Assembly (NCBI RefSeq): GCF_902459465.1
Contig: NC_047065.1
Coordinates: 10,960,170-11,024,169, forward strand
Origin: Asterias rubens
Lineage: Eukaryota > Echinodermata > Asteroidea > Forcipulatida > Asteriidae
Reading direction: 5' to 3'
DNA: 64,000 nucleotides
This document shows positions 24,577 to 35,330 of the stretch, in pieces (position 1 is the first letter of the stretch; each line of letters opens with the position of its first letter). Below the pieces are notes generated by a model. That model was not told where the DNA came from, did not search any database, and saw nothing but the letters and a program-made list of their open reading frames with translations. The position numbers and the translations under genes were made by a program.

Positions 24577-24663
24577 TTGCATGACACTCAAGAGGAGAAA
24601 AGAGCGGAGCTGGAGAATCAAATGAAGGATCTACAGGAAGAGCTGGCAGCAGAGGAAGACTCT
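24577..24663 (+). CDS. Coiled-coil protein gene, internal exon (heptad-rich)
   Basis: Acceptor tctcattttctcag and donor TCT|GTAAGAG bound 29 codons, phase 0 at both ends. The residues (LHDTQEEKRAELENQ then MKDLQEELAAEEDS) show heptad-spaced Leu/Met in a strongly acidic helix, a classic coiled coil. Confidence 0.8.
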
Positions 24664-25271
24664 GTAAGAGACACTGTTTTTCTTCTTTTTCAAGATTACA
24701 TGTACATCTCAGCAACACGGTATTAAAGGGTTTGGATACTTTTTGTACAACACAAAACAGATTTACATTAAACTATCCGGTTTGAAGATAATGATGGTAG
24801 AAATCTTCTAAAATATTACTTGCTGAGGTTGTAAGTTTTGAGACATGAGTAAAACACTATCATGAAAGTAATTTCGTTTCTGCCTCAGGAAACAAAAGTT
24901 TTGTTTAGCATGTTAGACGTATTTACGCTACTCTCCAGAAAAAATTGCTCTTTGATTTTCACTTTTTTTTTCTCAAACACTTGAAAACTAGTGAAGTTAA
25001 AATTTCTACAGGTAAAGTATATTACATACACCTACATCTTCATTCGCAGTGAGTAGGGATTCATGTCATGGCCAAAAAACTTGATATACAAAAGGTACCA
25101 AAACCCTTTCAAGATACAACTTTGCATCTTTGAGGTCGTCATTCCTTTTATCAAGTGTCCCTGAATGAGAACGCATTTTGTTAACTCAACCAATTCTGGG
25201 TTTAATGTTATGAACCCTTACACTGATGTGTATTAAGCACTGTTTTCTGTGAAAAAAAAATATCACATGCA

Positions 25272-25352
25272 AATCACTCGAGTGGGATTTGAATGATGAC
25301 CTTTGCATTGCTAAAGCAGATGTCCTGCAACTATACCACCGAGCTAGCCCGA
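25272..25352 (-). repeat. tRNA-derived SINE fragment (tRNA-like)
   Basis: On the minus strand, ggctagctcggtggtatag resembles a tRNA D-arm/A box, and cattcaaatcccactcg a B box/T-arm, about 45 nt apart. The acceptor stem does not pair, so I read this as a SINE head or tRNA pseudogene rather than a working tRNA. Confidence 0.5.
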
Positions 25353-25517
25353 TGGCTAGAGGCAGCTCAAATCCTGGGTTTTAGAAACTGAGTGACCTTT
25401 AACCATATTAACATTAAAAAACATTATTGTGCCAGTAGTGAAAATTCTTGTTGTTTCTGTCCAAATTGCTTATTAGAAATGTAAAGTTATTGTGTAAATG
25501 TTTATTTTCCTTTGCAG

Positions 25518-26024
25518 CACGCAGCAGCGCTGGAGTGGGAGTATGATTCAAACTGCAAGCAGCTCATGAGGATCTCTATGCCAATCAGTCGTCATCCGAG
25601 GCACCTGTCATCATTGCCCATAGTAACGGTACCCCAGCCCATCAGGAGAGCCCAGAGTCTGCCGACCAGATCACCAATAGTAACCTTGAGGTTCAGTGGG
25701 TCATCGAGCAAAATCCCAAGGAGAGGTCAGAAGAGACCGGTGAGGTCAACCATATTGAAGACCAGTCGCTCAGACAGCGTCGTTTTTGTCACAGTGATGA
25801 ACTTGGTAATGCGTCACCAAAGTCAGTCGGTTCAGAGCCTCCATCACCAACACGATCAACGGAGGAATCTCCAAGAAGAGATGCTGTCATCCCATCACCT
25901 TGGGGTTCACCACAGAAATCCCAAGGTGATGAGCTCTCTGCAGCGTTTCCTGGTCATCACACCAGAAGCATCTGCCATAAGAAAGTACCCGAAGAAGGCT
26001 CCAATCCCGAAGTTTTTTAATTAG
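25518..26024 (+). CDS. Coiled-coil protein gene, last exon; probable 1-nt frameshift
   Basis: The acceptor ttccttttgcag ends at 25517 and the exon continues in phase 0 as HAAALEWEYDSN. In the annotated frame it then turns Arg/Ser/Pro-rich and ends at a stop at 26022-26024. From about 25552 the neighbouring frame is far more protein-like: LQAAHEDLYANQSSSEAP, then acidic Ser/Pro-rich sequence (ESPESADQIT; GSEPPSPTRSTEESPRRD; VIPSPWGSPQKSQGDEL) to a TAA at 26018-26020. One extra A in the AAA run at 25550-25552 would join the two. The product is otherwise a coiled-coil N-terminus with a disordered, SP-rich tail that could be phosphorylated. I cannot name the family. Confidence 0.65.
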   Translation, partial: HAAALEWEYDSNCKQLMRISMPISRHPRHLSSLPIVTVPQPIRRAQSLPTRSPIVTLRFSGSSSKIPRRGQKRPVRSTILKTSRSDSVVFVTVMNLVMRHQSQSVQSLHHQHDQRRNLQEEMLSSHHLGVHHRNPKVMSSLQRFLVITPEASAIRKYPKKAPIPKFFN

Positions 26025-26148
26025 GTGTTATTGTTTTGTTATCCTTGAGTTTTATACATGTTAACTGCAACAATGACGCTACAGTTGTACCAGTTGCTTT
26101 AAAATGTATTAAACCACCTCAGATGTATAATTATTTAACTTTGTCTTT

Positions 26149-26272
26149 TAAAGACACTGGACACTATTGGTAATTGTCAAACACTAGTCTTCACAGTTGG
26201 TGTATCTCAACATATGCATAAAATAACAAACCTGTGAAAATTTGAGCTCACAATGTTTTATACTATCACCCT
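26149..26272 (+). mobile_element. TTAA-type element, internally deleted
   Basis: Starts ttaaagacactggacactat and follows the family to gaaaatttgagctc, then jumps to cacaatgttttatacta, losing most of the middle and the right end. Confidence 0.8.
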
Positions 26273-26486
26273 CGTATGCAGTGCTAACCCCTAAATGAAT
26301 TAGCACCGTGGACTTGTTAATGACTTTATCAAATTAGGTGACAGGATGCCATGCACAAAGCAAACCCTTTCCATATAAGGGCATGCATACAACAACAATT
26401 AAACAAAATTATATGATGTTATATGGGATAGTAGGGTTTGTATAACAAGCAAAACTTATAACAAGGAACAAAGTTATCTTACTGTT

Positions 26487-26782
26487 TTAAAGGCACTGTA
26501 CACATTTGGTAATTACTCAAAATATATTAGCATAAAACATTACTTGGTAACAAGCAACGGAGAGCTGTTGATAGTATAAAACATTGTGAGAAACAACTCC
26601 CTCTAAGGTTTCGTAGTTTTCGAGAAAGGGTGTTTTTTTCTTTCATCAGTTTCTTGCAACTTCAATGAACAGTTGAGTCCAAATTTCCACATGCTTGTTT
26701 CTTTATGCATATGTTGGGATACACCGAGTAAGAATATTGGTCTTTGACGATTCTTACTACCAAACGTGTTCAGTGCCTTTAA
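26487..26782 (-). mobile_element. TTAA-type element, short version
   Basis: Starts ttaaaggcactgtacacatt and ends aacgtgttcagtgcctttaa. The internal palindrome segment is missing, so it is about 90 bp shorter than full length. Subfamily as at 17368 (cactg..cacgtttgg). Confidence 0.85.
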
Positions 26783-26871
26783 TGTTTTGTTTCGTTTCAT
26801 TTTAAGATGTGTACTGTCTGTGATTGTATTAACAAACCATGCATGTACTTGTACAATTGCATTAACATCAG

Positions 26872-27049
26872 TGCCCAATTTCATAAAGCAATTTTTGACA
26901 AGCACAGACACATTTCTGCTTACCAGACTATACTAGCCAGTAACCCTGTCACATGGTCCATCTTATACTTGTATCCTGCTTAAATTTGCTCAGTAGACAA
27001 GGAAATGTTAAGCAAAATTTTCTGTTTAAGCAGCTACATGAAATTGGCC
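26872..27049. mobile_element. Small inverted-repeat element (gcccaatttcat family)
   Basis: Ends are gcccaatttcataaagca and cagctacatgaaattggcc, inverted repeats of each other. The interior gtatcctgcttaaatttgct plus cagtagacaagg recurs at 56240-56421 and in part at 55690-55720. Confidence 0.75.
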
Positions 27050-27500
27050 TGCAATGCATTATCACTATCGATATTCTTCAGCATTATTGTTTTTATTTAT
27101 TTATTTATAATTTTTTTTGCATTTATTTGTTTCCTGAACTTGTTTATAGTTGTACAATTGGTGTTTGTGACTCAAACTTCTAGAAAGTGATTATTCTATG
27201 CTATCTATTCCGGGGGAGGTTTATGAAATGTTATTGCTGTTTCTGTAGAGTATTGAGCTTAAAGCTTTTAGTATCTTATTATTTCAGTTTATGTTGTATG
27301 CTATGTTTAATAAAAAGTACCACTTGGTGATCTTTAAATGAAAAACCAGAATAGAACCTAAGTTTCGTTCTACAATCCACCGTTCGTTACATTGTATAAA
27401 GTACTAAAATATCCAGTACAAAGCCTTTATATGGAACAAATTGATTGTACTTTTAATAGCGAGTTATGTTTGGATGAGGTAGTCACTTGCAAAAATAGGT
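27050..27500. other. Unassigned AT-rich DNA
   Basis: Low-complexity T-rich tract and an AATAAA at ~27309. No gene is seen; the hydrophobic ORFs here are low-complexity products. Confidence 0.4.
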
Positions 27501-27505
27501 TGACC

Positions 27506-27818
27506 CCAAAGGCACTGGACACTATTGGTAATCACTGTTAGCATAGAAACTTACTTGTTAACGGAGAGCTGTTAATAGTTTAAAACATTGTGAGAAATGG
27601 CTCCCTCTGAAGTAACGAGAAAGAAGTAATGTCCCACTAAAATATGGGCAAACAAATTATTTCGGGACTCACAATTTGCTTTTAAGTTCTCAAAATCAAG
27701 CATCTGAAAGCACAAGAGTTCGTGTAACAGCGGTGATTTTTCTTTCATTATGTTGCTACTTCGACGACCAATTCAGTTCAAATTTTCACAATAACCAAAG
27801 ATGTCCAGTTTCTTTAAG
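27506..27818 (-). mobile_element. TTAA-type element, 3'-deleted
   Basis: Starts aaaggcactggacactattg and ends gatgtccagtttctttaagg. It follows the family but lacks parts on both sides of the centre. Confidence 0.75.
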
Positions 27819-28433
27819 GGGTCCAATATCACTTAAATTTACACATATCTTGATATTCACTCTTCACAACAAACAAAGCAACTATAAAAAAGTTCCACAA
27901 TTTGTTTGCACTTTTGGTGAAAGTTCCACATTTTATTTATTTTTATTAAAACAAAAAAGTAGGCCCCTATCTTATTTTACTCAAACGAGATTTTGCATTT
28001 GGCAACAATGGGTAAAAATGGCATTTGGATAAGAAGTTGGACTTGGAAAGTTTCCCGCGCTTTTTTGTCCTTGTGTGTCTTTTTGTTATCTAAACTAAAT
28101 TAAGGAAACAATGAGTGATGTTTCTGAGGAATCCATCCCTTTCTTTTACGTAACACTAAAGTAAGTTTTAACTAACTGTGTTGTAGTATACCATCGGCCT
28201 ATTGAAACTTATAAATATATTATATTAATTTTATCATTTACCAATATTTTATGTTGGAGTTTTATTTAAATAAAGAAACAAGAACATTTAAACCAGCCAC
28301 AATGTTGTGTATTGCTTGTTTTGTATTTCCTCATACCTCAGGAGACTTTATAGTTCTGAAAAAGAATCTTGCCTTTAGGAATTTCCTGGGGTAGAAAATC
28401 GGCCGTGTGACTTTCTCTTGGATCAAGGGGACA
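27819..28433. other. Unassigned DNA
   Basis: AT-rich with AATAAAG at ~28270; no exon or repeat recognised. Confidence 0.4.
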
Positions 28434-28793
28434 TTAAGGGCAGTGGACACTATTGGTAATTACTCAAAATAATTATTAGCATAAAACCTTTCTTGGTGAC
28501 GAGTAATGGGGAGAGGTGGCTGGTATAAAACATTGTGAGAAACGGCTCTCTCTGAAGTGCCATAGTTTTTGAGAAAGAAGTAGTTTTCCACGAATTTGGA
28601 GACCTCAGATTTAGAACTTGAAGGCTCGAAATCAACCATCTAAACACACACAACTTCGTGTGACAACGGTGCTTTTTTTCTTTCATTATTATCTCGCAAG
28701 TTCGATGACCGATGAGCTCAAATTTTCACAGGTTTTTATTTTCTGCATATGTTGAGATACACCAACTGTGAAGGCTAGTCTTTGACAAAACTG
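28434..28793 (-). mobile_element. TTAA-type element, right terminus lost
   Basis: Starts ttaagggcagtggacactat. The family sequence runs to gtctttgacaaaactgcc and then breaks off. Confidence 0.85.
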
Positions 28794-28959
28794 CCGCGGA
28801 GGTAACGGTCTAAAGTAATTCAATCTGATAAAACGAATCAGACAGTTTTACCTTTTTTAAAGTATTTATATTCACTTGATAGTATATTATTGTGCGAATT
28901 TATACCAAGTTTCATTAATTCGAGGAGCATCACACCTACAACAATTTGTTTGAGGCATG

Positions 28960-29695
28960 CGTTTCGAAAAGATCCTTAATCTCGGCGTTTGAGAAACTTC
29001 TCATTGATTTAGCTGGTTTATAGTATTTTCTGGACCCTGAACTGGGAAAATGCCTGCGTTCCGAAACGGCGAAGTGGAATAAGCAGCCTTTTAAGCCTGA
29101 ATTGAAAAAAAACTGCGTTTCGAAAATATACTTAAGCCTGAACTGGGAAAATGCCTACGTTTCGAAAACATCTAAGTAATTTCGAAACGTAGGCAATTTC
29201 CCAGGCTCTGAAGCCTAATAAAACCGCCGTTTCGAAAATACCAGGTATTTTCGAAACGGCCGACTGGAAAAAGCAGCCTTTAAAGCCTGAACTTGGAAAA
29301 TGCGTACGTTTCGAAAATACCTAAGTATTTTCGAAACGTAGGCATTTTTCCAGTTCAGGCTCTCAAAGCCTATTAATTCCAGTCCGCCGTTTCGCAAATA
29401 CCCTAGTATTTTCGAAATGGCGGACTTGGAAAAGCAGGCTTTAAAAGCCTGAACTTGGAAAATGAGTACGTTTCGAAAATACCTAAGTATTTTCGAAACG
29501 TAGGCATTTTCCCAGTTCAGGCTCTCAAAGCCTATTAATTCCAGTCCGCCGTTTCGCAAATACCCTGGTGTTTTCGAAATGGCGGACTTGGAAAAGCAGG
29601 CTCTACCAGGGTCTTTTCTAAACGCAGGTATTTTTCCAGGTCAGGATCCAAAAGTACTCAAAGCCTGCTAAATCCATTCGCCGTTTCTAAAACGC
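28960..29695. repeat. ~162-bp tandem repeat packed with hairpins
   Basis: Landmark tattaattccagtccgcc occurs at 29371 and 29533 (162-bp period), with decayed units to the left. Each unit holds palindromes built on tttcgaaaatac and gtattttcgaaa, with arms of about 16 bp, and a second set around gttcaggct/agcctgaac. The minus-strand 114-aa ORF here is a product of the repeat. Confidence 0.85.
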
Positions 29696-29800
29696 CCAGA
29701 TAAAACCAACCCTGATGTGGTAGCGCCACCAATTGGCGGTGTATTTCTCGGCTGCTGAAACGGGGGAGATGAAACTGGTCCGTGAACTGGACCCACAGCC

Positions 29801-29862
29801 GGTGTGTATTTTCATAATTGTAAGGCCTACAATAAGTATTCTGGCAAGAGAAGATCTATCAA
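29801..29862 (+). CDS. Weak candidate exon
   Basis: An acceptor-like gaactggacccacag is followed by a reading VYFHNCKAYNKYSGKRRSIK up to a donor AAG|GTATGT. Composition is protein-like and basic, but there is no family match and no confirmed neighbour exon. Confidence 0.25.
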
Positions 29863-30123
29863 GGTATGTTATGGAAAACCAAAGCAAATTATTTATTTTG
29901 GTAGCGTACCTTACTTCAGTGTTCAAACAAGCGTACTTCATTTATTTACTCGAAATTGCCCAACTTGCCTATTCCTTTGTAAAGTACATTACTTACCAAT
30001 GCATAATACACGTGTACATGTGTATATCATAAGGCCTGTGCAATACCAGATACAGTACTTCTGCAGTATTATCTAGCCTGCACCAATAAAGTATCTAAAC
30101 ACTTTACTAAGGGTCAGATTTAG

Positions 30124-30964
30124 CGGAACTTGAGTTTAGTAGGCAACAAAATAGTTCGTTAATTCTGTTCACAGTTACTGACTGAGCATTTTGATTGACA
30201 CCAGTATTATGTTGCACTATGATTATGAATGATGATGATGTTGTTTTGTGGATTCATTGATGGGCACCTGAGTGGCGTAAAGTCGAATTTGAAAAGTTGC
30301 AAAAGCCCATTCACTCAATTCCAGAACCTTGGGAACTAGCACTTAAGCATCACATATACAAATTCAAGACAAAAGACACCAATTTGTTCTGTTTACCTAG
30401 CCATGAAATTTATTGAAGTAACTCCTCCGACTTCTAACATCACTGCTTATAAGTATTATCTGCTTTATCTCATAAAATCTAACTGCTGACTGAAGATGGC
30501 CCTCAATTAGTGTGTCCTCCATCACTCTCCTGAACGACAAGGATACGTCTTCCTTTACTGTACTCTCAATAAGACATCTGATCAGTTCGGTCAGTTCAGC
30601 CATCGTATAGTCTTCTTGACCTCGAAACACCTTTCCCTGTTGGTTTATTCCTCCCGTCTTTGACACCTTTGCTTTGTTGTTGACAATTGATGCTGATGTT
30701 CATGGCATTCGAATTATCCAAAACACAACAAACAAATCATTTATAAAAGGCGGGCAAAAATAATGCTGGTCTCATTCGTCACAGTACATCGCTCTTGCTT
30801 GAATAAGTGCTTTTGCAACTTTTGAAATTCGACCTTAAGCCACTCAAGTGCCCTTAAATCTGCCAGACAACATCATAGCGCAACACAATATGTGTCAAAA
30901 TGCGCAGAAGATAACTGGTAATCGAATAAACTAATTATTTTGTTGCATACTAATTCAGGTTCCG
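30124..30964. mobile_element. 840-bp element with ~180-bp terminal inverted repeats
   Basis: Left end cggaacttgagtttagtagg and right end (reverse complement) cggaacctgaattagtatgc. Similarity continues inwards through gcaacaaaatag, gcattttgattgaca and gggcacctgagtggcgtaaa to about 30305 and 30808. The ~500-bp interior holds the ORF at 30397-30666. No clear target-site duplication is seen. Confidence 0.75.
30397..30666 (-). CDS. 89-aa ORF inside an inverted-repeat element
   Basis: Starts MSKTGGINQQGKVFRG; the central part (EDYTMAELTELIRCLIES then TVKEDVSLSFRRVMEDTL) reads as amphipathic helices and looks like real protein, unlike other short ORFs nearby. I do not recognise it. It could be a captured host exon, a transposase remnant or chance. 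Confidence 0.35.
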   Translation of the reverse strand: MSKTGGINQQGKVFRGQEDYTMAELTELIRCLIESTVKEDVSLSFRRVMEDTLIEGHLQSAVRFYEIKQIILISSDVRSRRSYFNKFHG

Positions 30965-31387
30965 ATTGGTGAGTTTTATTGTGTCCATATTATTTTGTGA
31001 TTTATGGTTGTAAATTTACTCTTTTTCGATGTGCTTTTTACATACAGAGGCCTAAATCCCATGCCATATTCCAAATTCATCATGACAGACCAAAACAATA
31101 CATCAGGCCTGTATGCTATTGCTTCGTTTTTGAAAGGGCAAGGGCACCCTTTGAGGAAATTATAAATTTGTACTTTAGCATTTCAAAGACACCAAGGCAA
31201 TGACCAGGGGCTACGGAGGCAATCGCCTTCATTGTCTCCGTGAAGTATCAGGCCTGCTACATGTAAATAGCTTCATTCATGTTTTACTGTTAGTTCATGT
31301 CAGCGCAATAAGAAAATATAGTCCTCAAACAATCTAGTAATCTGCAAAAATAAATTAACTGATTTTTGTCTGTCTTTCTTCTTGCAG

Positions 31388-31659
31388 AATTTACAAGCTA
31401 GATCCCAGTGTAGCCGTTAACATCCCAATGTCAACACGCACACTAGTAAACTTTCAAGACATTTCCCTAAGCCCAAGACAAAGCAGGTGACAGGGACATC
31501 CCTGTGTAGGAAGAAGCGTTCTTCGCCCAGGTCCGAAGAGAAGGTGGCTCGAAGTAGGGAGATGTCTGGCAGTCGGGAGTGAGAATTGACGAAATGGGAG
31601 GAAAATACACCATGCAGAAGAATGGATACGATGAGATTGCTGCTGTGGCTGAGTGTGAG
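31388..31659 (+). other. Candidate leader exon(s) with a possible start codon
   Basis: A very good acceptor (ttttgtctgtctttcttcttgcag) ends at 31387 and a donor GAG|GTAACT follows 31659. Frames change along it: one reads PSVAVNIPMSTRTLVNFQD, another SKLSRHFPKPKTKQVTG then CRKKRSSPRSEEKVARS. From the ATG at 31594 a 22-codon stretch (MGGKYTMQKNGYDEIAAV, AECE) runs in phase 0 to the donor. It could be two alternative exons or a 5' UTR plus start. Function unknown. Confidence 0.35.
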
Positions 31660-31689
31660 GTAACTTTTACAAGATTCAAATCCATCAAA

Positions 31690-33090
31690 GTCAACAATCG
31701 AGCAAAGCAGAGGTTACTTTGTATTGGGATTAGTGTTTTGGGGTCATTTAAACATGGTTTCATGGGGCTTCTCTGATGTGGGGGTTGGGGAGGGGGTGTG
31801 TCTGGCGGGCCTAATGCAGTCTGATAGTTGATACTTGTATGAAGAATAGTGTTTTTGGTCAATTCAACTTGGTTGCAGGTACTTTCTCAGATGGTAAACC
31901 CAGGGAGAGGGGATAGAGGGTGTCTGGCGGGCAAAATAGAGCAGACAATTTGTCTGGCTGTTGATCTTTTCATTGGGAATAGTGTTACTGGTAATTTCAA
32001 CTTGGTTTCAGGTGGTTACTCCAATGTTGGGGGGGGGGTGTCTGCAAACATTGTCTGGTGGCTGATACTCTGTATTCAGTATACTTTTTTGGTAATTTCA
32101 TTTCAACTTGCTGGCAGGTAGTTCCTCAGATGGTAAACCCAGGGAGGGGGGGGGGAGGGGGTGTCTGGGCGCAAAATGCAGCAGACAATTTGTCTCGTGG
32201 CTGATATTTTTCATTGGCAATGGTCTTATTGGTCATTTGAACTTGGTTTCAGGTGGTTCCGATGGTGGGGGGGGGGGGGGTGTTGTCCATGGCAGGCCTA
32301 ATGCAGCAAAGCAGAGGATACTTTGTATTGGGATTAGTTTTTTGGGTCATTTAAACATGGTTTCATTGGGCTCCTCTGATGTCGGGGGGGGGGGGGCGCA
32401 GGGAGGGGGAGGGGTTGTCTGGCGGGCCTAATGCAGCAAAACATTTGTCTGGGGGCTCATATGTGTTTAGGAAGTAGTGTTTTTGGTCATCTCAACATTG
32501 TTTCAGGTGGTTCCTCCGATGTGGGGGTGGGGTCGGGGGGGGGCGTGTCTGGCAGGCCTAATGCTGAAGACATTTTGTCTGGTTGCTGATACTTGTAGGA
32601 AGAATAGTGTTAGTGGTCATTCCAACTTGCTGGCAGGTAGTTCCTCAGATGGTAAACCCAGGGAGGGGGGAGTGGGTGTCTGGGGGGCAAAATGCAGCAG
32701 ACTATTTGTCTGGCTGTTGATCTTTTCATCGGGAATATAGTGTTACTGGTCATTTCAACTTGGTTTCAGGTGGTTCCTCCAATGGGGGGGGGGGTTGTCT
32801 GGCGGGCCTTACACAGCAAAACATTGTCTGGTGGCTGATACTATGTATTCGGTATACTTTTTGGGGGTCATTTCAACATGGTTTCAGGTGGTTACTCTGA
32901 TGGTTAACCCAGGGGGCGGGGGGGGGGGGGGTTGTCTGGCAGCTCATTCGTCGCATAGGAGATATTGATTTTGGTCATTTCAACATGGTTTCAGGTGGCT
33001 CCTCCAATGTTGGGGAGGGGGGGCGTGTCTGGCGGTTGATACTTGTACGAAGAATAGCGTTACTGGTCATTTAAACTTGGTTTCAGGTGA
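31690..33090 (+). repeat. G-rich minisatellite, array 2
   Basis: About twelve units of 100-140 bp, marked by ggtcatttcaacttggtttc near 31743, 31857, 31990, 32231, 32344, 32486, 32747, 32976 and 33066. Long G runs and tgtctggcgggcctaatgca occur in most. Same family as 20100-21050 and likewise located just downstream of a candidate donor (31660). Confidence 0.9.
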
Positions 33091-33385
33091 TACCTAAAAA
33101 TTAATGTTTGATTCAGCTCATTATTTTGCCTCTTTGTTGGGTGTCCATGCGCCTCGGCAGATATCCATATCTGACTATGTCAGGTTATCCACTAAATGTG
33201 CCTGTACTCAAATATTGGTACCCTGTTCGTTTAACCAAAGTGCTCTTGGCTACTGGTCCATATGAGACAGTTTATTGAAAAAGAGTCAAGGCACTGAGCT
33301 CTTATGTAGGTTTTTAACAGACACGGATAGAGAGGATGAATATTTAACAGCATCATTTAAAGACATGAATATTTAACAGCATCAT
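33091..33385. other. Unassigned spacer
   Basis: A short direct repeat (gaatatttaacagcatcatt at 33338 and 33367) and nothing else recognised. Confidence 0.4.
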
Positions 33386-33438
33386 TTAAAGGCAATGGAC
33401 ACTATTGGTAATTACTCAAAATAATTATCAGCATAAAA
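33386..33438 (-). mobile_element. TTAA-type element, 53-bp terminal fragment
   Basis: ttaaaggcaatggacactat through atcagcataaaa, then cut off by the SINE. Confidence 0.8.
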
Positions 33439-33560
33439 TGGCCTAGCAGTTAAGAGCGGCAGGTTCAAGCTCTGGCGTTAGATCAGTAGAGTGTATGTAG
33501 GTTTGAGTCCCGGTCAGTACACTTGTGTTCTTAAGAGTCAGTTCAGGTAAATAATTGACA
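33439..33560 (+). repeat. tRNA-derived SINE
   Basis: tggcctagcagttaagagc matches a tRNA A box and gtaggtttgagtcccggtc a B box with one change, about 70 nt apart as in long-variable-arm tRNAs. The body (caagctctggcgtta; cacttgtgttcttaag) is shared, in reverse, with 53390-53540. It abuts a truncated TTAA element, so it probably inserted into it. Confidence 0.65.
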
Positions 33561-35330
33561 TACTTGCTCACGGTCAAAAAATGAATTTTTTTTATACTTT
33601 CTGGGTGGAAGGGCCTTGGGGTGCAAGTAAACAAAAGTGCATTTTCAATTCCATATATAGCCCGTTGCCATGGTTACGGCTCATTTTGTTTTTTGGCCAT
33701 TTTTGGCAGATTTTGGGGTCTGAAAAACTGGTTTTTAGCTCATTTTTACAACTCCACCCCACCAAAATGCTAAATTATTTCAAAAAAACCTAGTATATCA
33801 CTACAAAGTATCATCCTTGGCCTTCCTTGAGAAAAAAAATTATTGCTTTAAATATCACCCTTGTGCCATTTTTGCATCGTTTATTACAGTATGTTTTTAG
33901 AACTTGCAAAATCGCCATTTTTACCCTATTTTTGGACCCCAAAATGTCAACTTGCCAGGGGTCTCAGAAAATTTTCCTTTCGGCTGTGGTGAGGGCCAAC
34001 ATTGGTATTCTCATATCTGGTGAGAAAAACTTGGGCAATTGTATCCTGTTGTGACAGTACTGCCTCAAAACTAGACTTTTTCCCCAATAACATGAAAAAA
34101 TGCTTTTTAAGGGTCTTTTCAAATAATATTGACATACGTGTCCACGGTGAAAAAAGGAATATTTTTTCTTATACTTTGTGGATGGTAGGGACTTCGTGTC
34201 CAAATAAACAAAATTTACATTTCAAATCATTATATAATACGTTGCCATGATAACAGTTCGTTTGTGTTTGGGGGTCTGAAAAACTGTTTTTTAGTTAATA
34301 TTTACAACTCCACCCCACCCAAAACCTTTTCTATCACTACAAATTACCATCCTTGGCTTTACTTGAGACAACAAATTATTGTTATAAATTTCACCCTTGT
34401 GCTATTTTTAGAATGTGCATTAGAGTATGTTTTTAGAACTTGCAAAATCAACATTTTTAACCATATTTTTTACCTCAAAATTTCAGGAGAATATTCAGGA
34501 GAATATTTTCCTTTCGGTTTGAATAGGGCCAAAATTTGTCTTTTTATTTCTGGTAAAAAAACTTGGGCAATTCTATCCTGATGTAACAGTGCTGTCTCAA
34601 AAGTAGACCCTTTTCCCCAAAAACATGGAGAAATGCATTTTGAAATATTTGTTTCATTTTGAATTTATAACAGAAAGAAGTAATAATTCCATCAATCTGG
34701 CAGCTTTTCATATAAGCACTCTGTAGGCTTAGTGCATTACCCAACATTGATCAGGACTTGTTGTTGACCTAAATCTTAGAATTTACCCCACATTGGCTCC
34801 GCCCCTCTCATATTTCTTGACATTGCATAAAACAAAGTTGTGTGAACAGCGCCTCTTTTTTGAAAGTCACATTTTTTAATTCCCCTTGCACATCAAGAAA
34901 GTTTGTGCTGTCTTAATTGTTATTTGTTCTCAGAATATTTCCCATTTGGTTGTGATTGGGCTATCATTGTGGTTTGCATGTCTGCTGGGGCGAAGTATTT
35001 TTTTCCAAAAACAAGAAAAATTCATTTTGAAGATAACCCTTAGTTTGAATTGATAAAACACAAAAACGAGCATGATCGTTAAACACTGTTTCCATGCTCT
35101 TTAAAGTAACAAGTACAACATTTTTATTTTTAAGCCACAACCGTGCTTTGCCACTGAGAGTTCTTGTTTTGTCATGACTACTTTACCTAGTTGTCCAGGT
35201 ATGATTCACAAGAGAAGTAGTGCGATGAGCGTTCTTTACAAGTTGTCTATACATGGCCTTATAACAGTCTAATTGGTCCCCTGCCTGCTACCAAACTAAA
35301 CATTTTCATCCCCATCAGAACAAAGAGGCT
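33560..35330. repeat. Left arm of a ~4.3-kb inverted repeat, with ~540-bp tandem substructure
   Basis: 33842-35330 is the reverse complement of sequence at ~36070-38139: ttgctttaaatatcaccctt pairs with 38120-38139, and cctgcctgctacc (~35285) pairs with ggtagcaggcagg (~36103). Within the arm, ctccaccccacc recurs at 33762 and 34309 and tagaacttgcaaaatc at 33898 and 34434, a decayed tandem of about 540 bp. No protein-like ORF. Confidence 0.85.

Noticed and set aside
25272..25352. Functional tRNA gene
   Set aside because: A- and B-box-like strings exist but the acceptor stem does not pair and the same type of text occurs as SINE remnants.
27005..27190. Hydrophobic ORF resembling membrane segments
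   Set aside because: Comes from a T-rich low-complexity tract, which gives Phe/Leu/Ile-rich translations in any genome.
29215..29559. 114-aa minus-strand ORF with an internal peptide repeat
   Set aside because: The peptide repeat simply mirrors the 162-bp DNA repeat and its palindromes; no protein-like composition outside that.
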